Origin: Candidatus Zhuqueibacterota bacterium
Lineage (GTDB): Bacteria; Zhuqueibacterota; Zhuqueibacteria; Residuimicrobiales; Oceaniaggregativiventaceae
DNA: 38,200 nt
Direction of reading: 5' to 3'
Assembly (NCBI GenBank): GCA_014728115.1
Contig: WJME01000198.1
Span: 1-38,200, forward strand
Under the pieces are notes generated by a model. It saw only the letters and a program-made list of their open reading frames with translations. It was not told where the DNA came from and ran no database searches. Positions 35,188 to 38,200 of this stretch are shown here, in pieces (position 1 is the stretch's first letter; each line of letters begins with the position of its first letter). A program made the translations under genes and the position numbers.

Positions 35188-36009
35188 TTATTTTCTTCGT
35201 TTAACGATGTATTTATCAGAATCTTTCTTTTTACGCGTCTTGTACCCTTTGGTGGGTTTGCCCCAAGGGGTACAGGGATGACGTCCTCCTGAACTCTTTC
35301 CTTCTCCTCCCCCCATAGGATGATCAACGGGGTTCATGGCAACACCCCGGACTTTGGGACGGTGCCCCAGCCATCTGGCTCGTCCGGCTTTACCTATGTC
35401 GATATTTTCATGGTCAGTGTTTCCAACCTGGCCGATCGTGGCGCGACATTCAAGGCGTACCATACGCACCTCACCGGAGGGGAGTTTTAGCTGACCGTAA
35501 TCACCTTCTTTAGCAACCAGCTGTACATAGGTGCCGGCCGATCGTGCCAACTGTCCCCCTTTTCCGGGTTTCATTTCGACATTATGCAAGGTGGTTCCCA
35601 TGGGAATTTTGGATAACGGCAGGACGTTGCCAACCCGAATTTCAGATCCTTCGCCGGATAAGACCTTGTCGCCCACATTGAGGCCAACAGGCGCGAGTAT
35701 GTAACGCTTTTCTCCATCCGCATAGTTTAACAGAGCAACATTGGCGCTGCGATTGGGATCATATTGAATAGCGGCAACAGTGGCCGGGATTCCGTCTTTA
35801 TTACGCTTAAAATCGATGATGCGATATTGCCGTTTATGACCGCCTCCTCTGCGGCGAGCAGTGATGCGGCCTCTATTATTTCGACCACCAGATTTTGAAA
35901 GAGGCGCGATCAAAGAGCGCAAAGGCGTGTTATCGGTTACCTCGTCATAGCTGCTCACACTCTTGAAACGCTGGCCTGGTGTAATCGGTTTAAAAGTCTT
36001 TACTGCCAT
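35188..36009 (-). CDS. rplB: Large ribosomal subunit protein L2
   Basis: The 273-residue protein is L2: [20 protein letters not shown], then [20 protein letters not shown] and the C-terminal [20 protein letters not shown] with its conserved histidine important for peptidyl transfer. Length is the usual 270-277. It lies 26 bases after rplW. Confidence 0.98.
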   Translation of the reverse strand: MAVKTFKPITPGQRFKSVSSYDEVTDNTPLRSLIAPLSKSGGRNNRGRITARRRGGGHKRQYRIIDFKRNKDGIPATVAAIQYDPNRSANVALLNYADGEKRYILAPVGLNVGDKVLSGEGSEIRVGNVLPLSKIPMGTTLHNVEMKPGKGGQLARSAGTYVQLVAKEGDYGQLKLPSGEVRMVRLECRATIGQVGNTDHENIDIGKAGRARWLGHRPKVRGVAMNPVDHPMGGGEGKSSGGRHPCTPWGKPTKGYKTRKKKDSDKYIVKRRK

Positions 36010-36035
36010 TTGAAAAATCTCCTAGGGCTCAGCTC

Positions 36036-36344
36036 TTAAGATTGGGTTCCTTCGAAAAAGTCGATGCTATCACCTTCACGAAGGGTGACAATAGCCTTTT
36101 TCCAGTCCGCACGCTTTCCATGTGTCAGTCCACGGCGGGTATTCATCTTTTTGTTTTTGCCTTTTACCTTTACGGTATGCACGTTATCGACCGTGACATC
36201 AAACCGGCGCTCTACCGCTGACTTTATCTCGATCTTGTTGGCATCAAGAGCCACGGAAAAGCCGTATTTACCATGCTCTTCTTGCAGCTTTAGCATCTTT
36301 TCGGTCAATAAAGGCCGTATCAACACGGAACGATCTTTTTTCAT
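36036..36344 (-). CDS. rplW: Large ribosomal subunit protein L23
   Basis: The 102-residue protein is L23: RPLLTEKMLKLQEEHGKYGF and NVHTVKVKGKNKKMNTRRGL. It docks trigger factor and SRP at the tunnel exit. Its ATG overlaps the rplD stop by four bases (ATGA), so translation is coupled. Confidence 0.97.
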   Translation of the reverse strand: MKKDRSVLIRPLLTEKMLKLQEEHGKYGFSVALDANKIEIKSAVERRFDVTVDNVHTVKVKGKNKKMNTRRGLTHGKRADWKKAIVTLREGDSIDFFEGTQS

Positions 36345-36970
36345 GATAAGAGACTACCTTCTAGCTTTTTTACAGCACTTTCTGCGACGAGCAATGTCTC
36401 ACAATTCATGATATCATATGTAGAGGCATTGGTCGCGACCTGAACTTTAAAATTTTTGATGTTACGGCTGGCCAAAAGCAATTCAGAATTATACTCTGAA
36501 ATCAGCATCAAGGTTCTGCCTTTATCCAGCCCCATATCTATCATGATCTTGGAGACATGGCGGGTCTTTGCTTCGGGTATGCTAAAGTCTTCCAAAACTT
36601 TGAGCTGATCATTCCCGGCCTTGCTGGCCAGGGCTGATATTCTTGCCAGCCTTTTGACCTTTTTAGGCAAATCATAAGAAAAGCTATGTGGCTGTGGACC
36701 GTGAATGATCCCACCCCCACGCCAGATGGGTGAACGGGTCGTACCTGCGCGGGCAGTTCCGCGGCCCTTTTGTTTCCAAGGTTTTCTGCCGCCCCCGGAA
36801 ACCATTGTGCGGGTTTTGGTGGCAGCATTGCCCTGACGGGCATTAGTCAATTGTGCTTGTATCGCCTGGTAAACGGCGTGTTCGTGAGGTGTCGCTGCAA
36901 AAATTTCATCAGCAACCTCTATTGAACGCCCTGCCAATTCACCATCGATTTTATAAACTTGGAGTTCCAT
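36341..36970 (-). CDS. rplD: Large ribosomal subunit protein L4
   Basis: The 209-residue protein is L4: the tunnel loop GGGRKPWKQKGRGTARAGTT, then SPIWRGGGIIHGPQPHSFSY, and YDIMNCETLLVAESAVKKLE at the end. It contacts macrolides near the tunnel constriction. In some bacteria it represses the S10 operon. The leader upstream of rpsJ here is only 25 bases, so the classical Escherichia coli attenuation site is not present at that place. Confidence 0.97.
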   Translation of the reverse strand: MELQVYKIDGELAGRSIEVADEIFAATPHEHAVYQAIQAQLTNARQGNAATKTRTMVSGGGRKPWKQKGRGTARAGTTRSPIWRGGGIIHGPQPHSFSYDLPKKVKRLARISALASKAGNDQLKVLEDFSIPEAKTRHVSKIMIDMGLDKGRTLMLISEYNSELLLASRNIKNFKVQVATNASTYDIMNCETLLVAESAVKKLEGSLLS

Positions 36971-36977
36971 ATCACCA

Positions 36978-37598
36978 TTACTTTTTGATTAGTACAATAC
37001 CTTTTGTGGCGCCAGGAACCGCACCTTTAACTACGAGTATATTGTTTTCTGCATCGACTTTGAGCACGGTCAGATCCTTAATGGTCAGATTGGCGTTGCC
37101 CATTCTTCCGGCCATTTTAAGACCTTTGAATACCCGGGAGGGATAAGAAGATTGTCCCAATGACCCTGGTGCTCGCCATCGGTCGCTTTGACCATGGGTT
37201 TTGGGTCCTCCGCCAAAACCATGCCGTTTGATCACACCGGCAAATCCTTTTCCTTTAGTCACACCGGTGACGTCGACTTTTTCTCCCTCGACAAAGATAT
37301 CTGCCAGGACTTTGTCCCCTTCTTTCAAGGGTTCTTTTGACTCAAAAGATCGAAACTCTTTGAGAACACGTACAGGATCGATATTATTTTTTTTCAAATG
37401 CCCCGCTTCGGGTTTGTTGGTGAGTTTTTCCCGCTTTTCACCAAATCCCAGTTGAATGGCATCATAACCATCGCGTTCTTTGGTTTTGATCTGTGTAACA
37501 ATACAGGGGCCAGCTTCAATAATTGTCGCGGCCACGGCATAACCTCGGTCGTCAAAAACCTGAGTCATGCCTAATTTTCTTCCAATAATTCCACGCAT
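36978..37598 (-). CDS. rplC: Large ribosomal subunit protein L3
   Basis: The 206-residue protein is L3: MRGIIGRKLGMTQVFDDRGY at the start and GVIKRHGFGGGPKTHGQSDR in the loop that reaches the peptidyl-transferase centre. I choose ATG at 37598 with GGA seven bases upstream. An ATG at 37631 would add 11 non-conserved residues. It lies 57 bases after rpsJ. Confidence 0.96.
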   Translation of the reverse strand: MRGIIGRKLGMTQVFDDRGYAVAATIIEAGPCIVTQIKTKERDGYDAIQLGFGEKREKLTNKPEAGHLKKNNIDPVRVLKEFRSFESKEPLKEGDKVLADIFVEGEKVDVTGVTKGKGFAGVIKRHGFGGGPKTHGQSDRWRAPGSLGQSSYPSRVFKGLKMAGRMGNANLTIKDLTVLKVDAENNILVVKGAVPGATKGIVLIKK

Positions 37599-37655
37599 CT
37601 TTATTCCGAATCGTTTTAGATTACGGGTCATTTAGCATTTAGATAAGAGGTCCTA

Positions 37656-37964
37656 TCAGACCTTGATTTCTACATCCACACCTGCGGGAAGCTCTAGCTT
37701 CATTAGAGCATCCACCGTCTTTGGTGACGAATTGTGAATATCAATCAATCGTTTATGAATCCGTGTTTCAAATTGCTCACGAGACTTTTTGTCCACGTGG
37801 GGCGATCTCAAAACCGTATAAACCGAGCGCCGGGTCGGTAAAGGAATCGGGCCTGCAATCATGGCGCCGGTTTGTTTTGCTGTTTTGATGATCTTTTCAG
37901 TTGATTTATCAATCAATCGATGGTCATAAGCTTTGAGCTTGATTCTGATTTTCTGACCCGCCAT
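37656..37964 (-). CDS. rpsJ: Small ribosomal subunit protein S10
   Basis: The 102-residue protein is S10 (NusE), exactly the usual length: [20 protein letters not shown], then [20 protein letters not shown]. Besides its 30S role it joins NusB in transcription antitermination. It follows tuf by only 25 bases, so it is probably read from the str-operon side. Confidence 0.98.
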   Translation of the reverse strand: MAGQKIRIKLKAYDHRLIDKSTEKIIKTAKQTGAMIAGPIPLPTRRSVYTVLRSPHVDKKSREQFETRIHKRLIDIHNSSPKTVDALMKLELPAGVDVEIKV

Positions 37965-37989
37965 TGATGAACTCCAGTTATCGACTCAA

Positions 37990-38200
37990 TTATTCAATAA
38001 TTTTGGTTACCACGCCAGCACCCACGGTGCGGCCACCTTCACGAATTGCAAACCGCAATCCTTCTTCCATGGCAATGTCAGTGATCAGCTTTACAGTCAC
38101 TTTGACATTGTCTCCCGGCATGACCATCTCCACTCCTTCGGGAAGATTCAATTCACCGGTCACATCCGTGGTACGAAAGTAAAACTGCGGACGATAACCA
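37990..38200 (-). CDS. tuf: Elongation factor Tu, C-terminal part (5' end outside window)
   Basis: Only the last 69 residues are inside the window, all of domain 3: [17 protein letters not shown], then [19 protein letters not shown] and [20 protein letters not shown], ending in Glu and TAA. EF-Tu carries aminoacyl-tRNA to the ribosome. Its place just before rpsJ shows that the str operon (rpsL, rpsG, fusA, tuf) probably continues beyond the right edge. Confidence 0.97.
   Translation of the reverse strand, partial: GYRPQFYFRTTDVTGELNLPEGVEMVMPGDNVKVTVKLITDIAMEEGLRFAIREGGRTVGAGVVTKIIE

Overview
The window is one co-directional block: every gene I can support lies on the minus strand, so transcription runs from position 38200 towards position 1. 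No tRNA, rRNA, insertion sequence or CRISPR array was seen, and no stretch over 300 bases lacks a gene. The organism looks like an anaerobic bacterium of the Fibrobacterota-Chlorobiota-Bacteroidota (FCB) type or a neighbouring candidate phylum (Calditrichota, KSB1, Marinimicrobia-like). The reasons are a type IX secretion sorting domain with the QNFPNPFN motif, a PorV-like outer-membrane protein, lipoproteins, an Rnf complex and a ferredoxin-dependent 2-oxoacid oxidoreductase. The phylum is an inference from these features, not a measurement.

Reading in the direction of transcription, the right part (38200-22555) is the end of tuf followed by the merged S10-spc-alpha ribosomal cluster: rpsJ-rplC-rplD-rplW-rplB-rpsS-rplV-rpsC-rplP-rpmC-rpsQ-rplN-rplX-rplE-rpsN-rpsH-rplF-rplR-rpsE-rpmD-rplO-secY-adk-map-infA-rpmJ-rpsM-rpsK-rpsD-rpoA-rplQ. 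It closes with a strong intrinsic terminator at 22510-22536. Many of these genes start with TTG or GTG, placed about six bases after GGAG, and this decides several starts.

Next comes an envelope group (22369-18550): a DNRLRE-like putative lipoprotein, a PorV/UPF0164-like outer-membrane protein and a TPR lipoprotein, closed by a strong terminator at 18461-18507. Then glyA, nrdR and rnfC-D-G-E-A run into tatC (18377-11080), closed by another terminator at 11036-11064. rnfB is absent from this cluster. TatC carries a long acidic N-terminal extension.

The left part (11023-1) holds a PHP-domain phosphoesterase overlapping a RACE-type [2Fe-2S]/ASKHA protein. After these come a long repeat-bearing fibre-like secreted protein next to a very small T9SS-sorted protein, an MBL-fold hydrolase with its own promoter, a VOR/KGOR-type oxidoreductase operon (delta, alpha, and a fused beta-gamma subunit) with a clear promoter and a terminator, and a radical SAM protein of the TIGR03960 type that runs off the left edge.

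The metabolic genes form a plausible unit. The 2-oxoacid oxidoreductase would reduce ferredoxin, Rnf would reoxidise ferredoxin with NAD+ while pumping ions, and the RACE-type protein hints at corrinoid-dependent chemistry elsewhere in the genome. No clearly new defence or mobile system was found. The most distinctive items are the fibre plus mini-T9SS pair, the Rnf cluster without rnfB, the TatC extension with a possible internal start, and the beta-gamma fusion.
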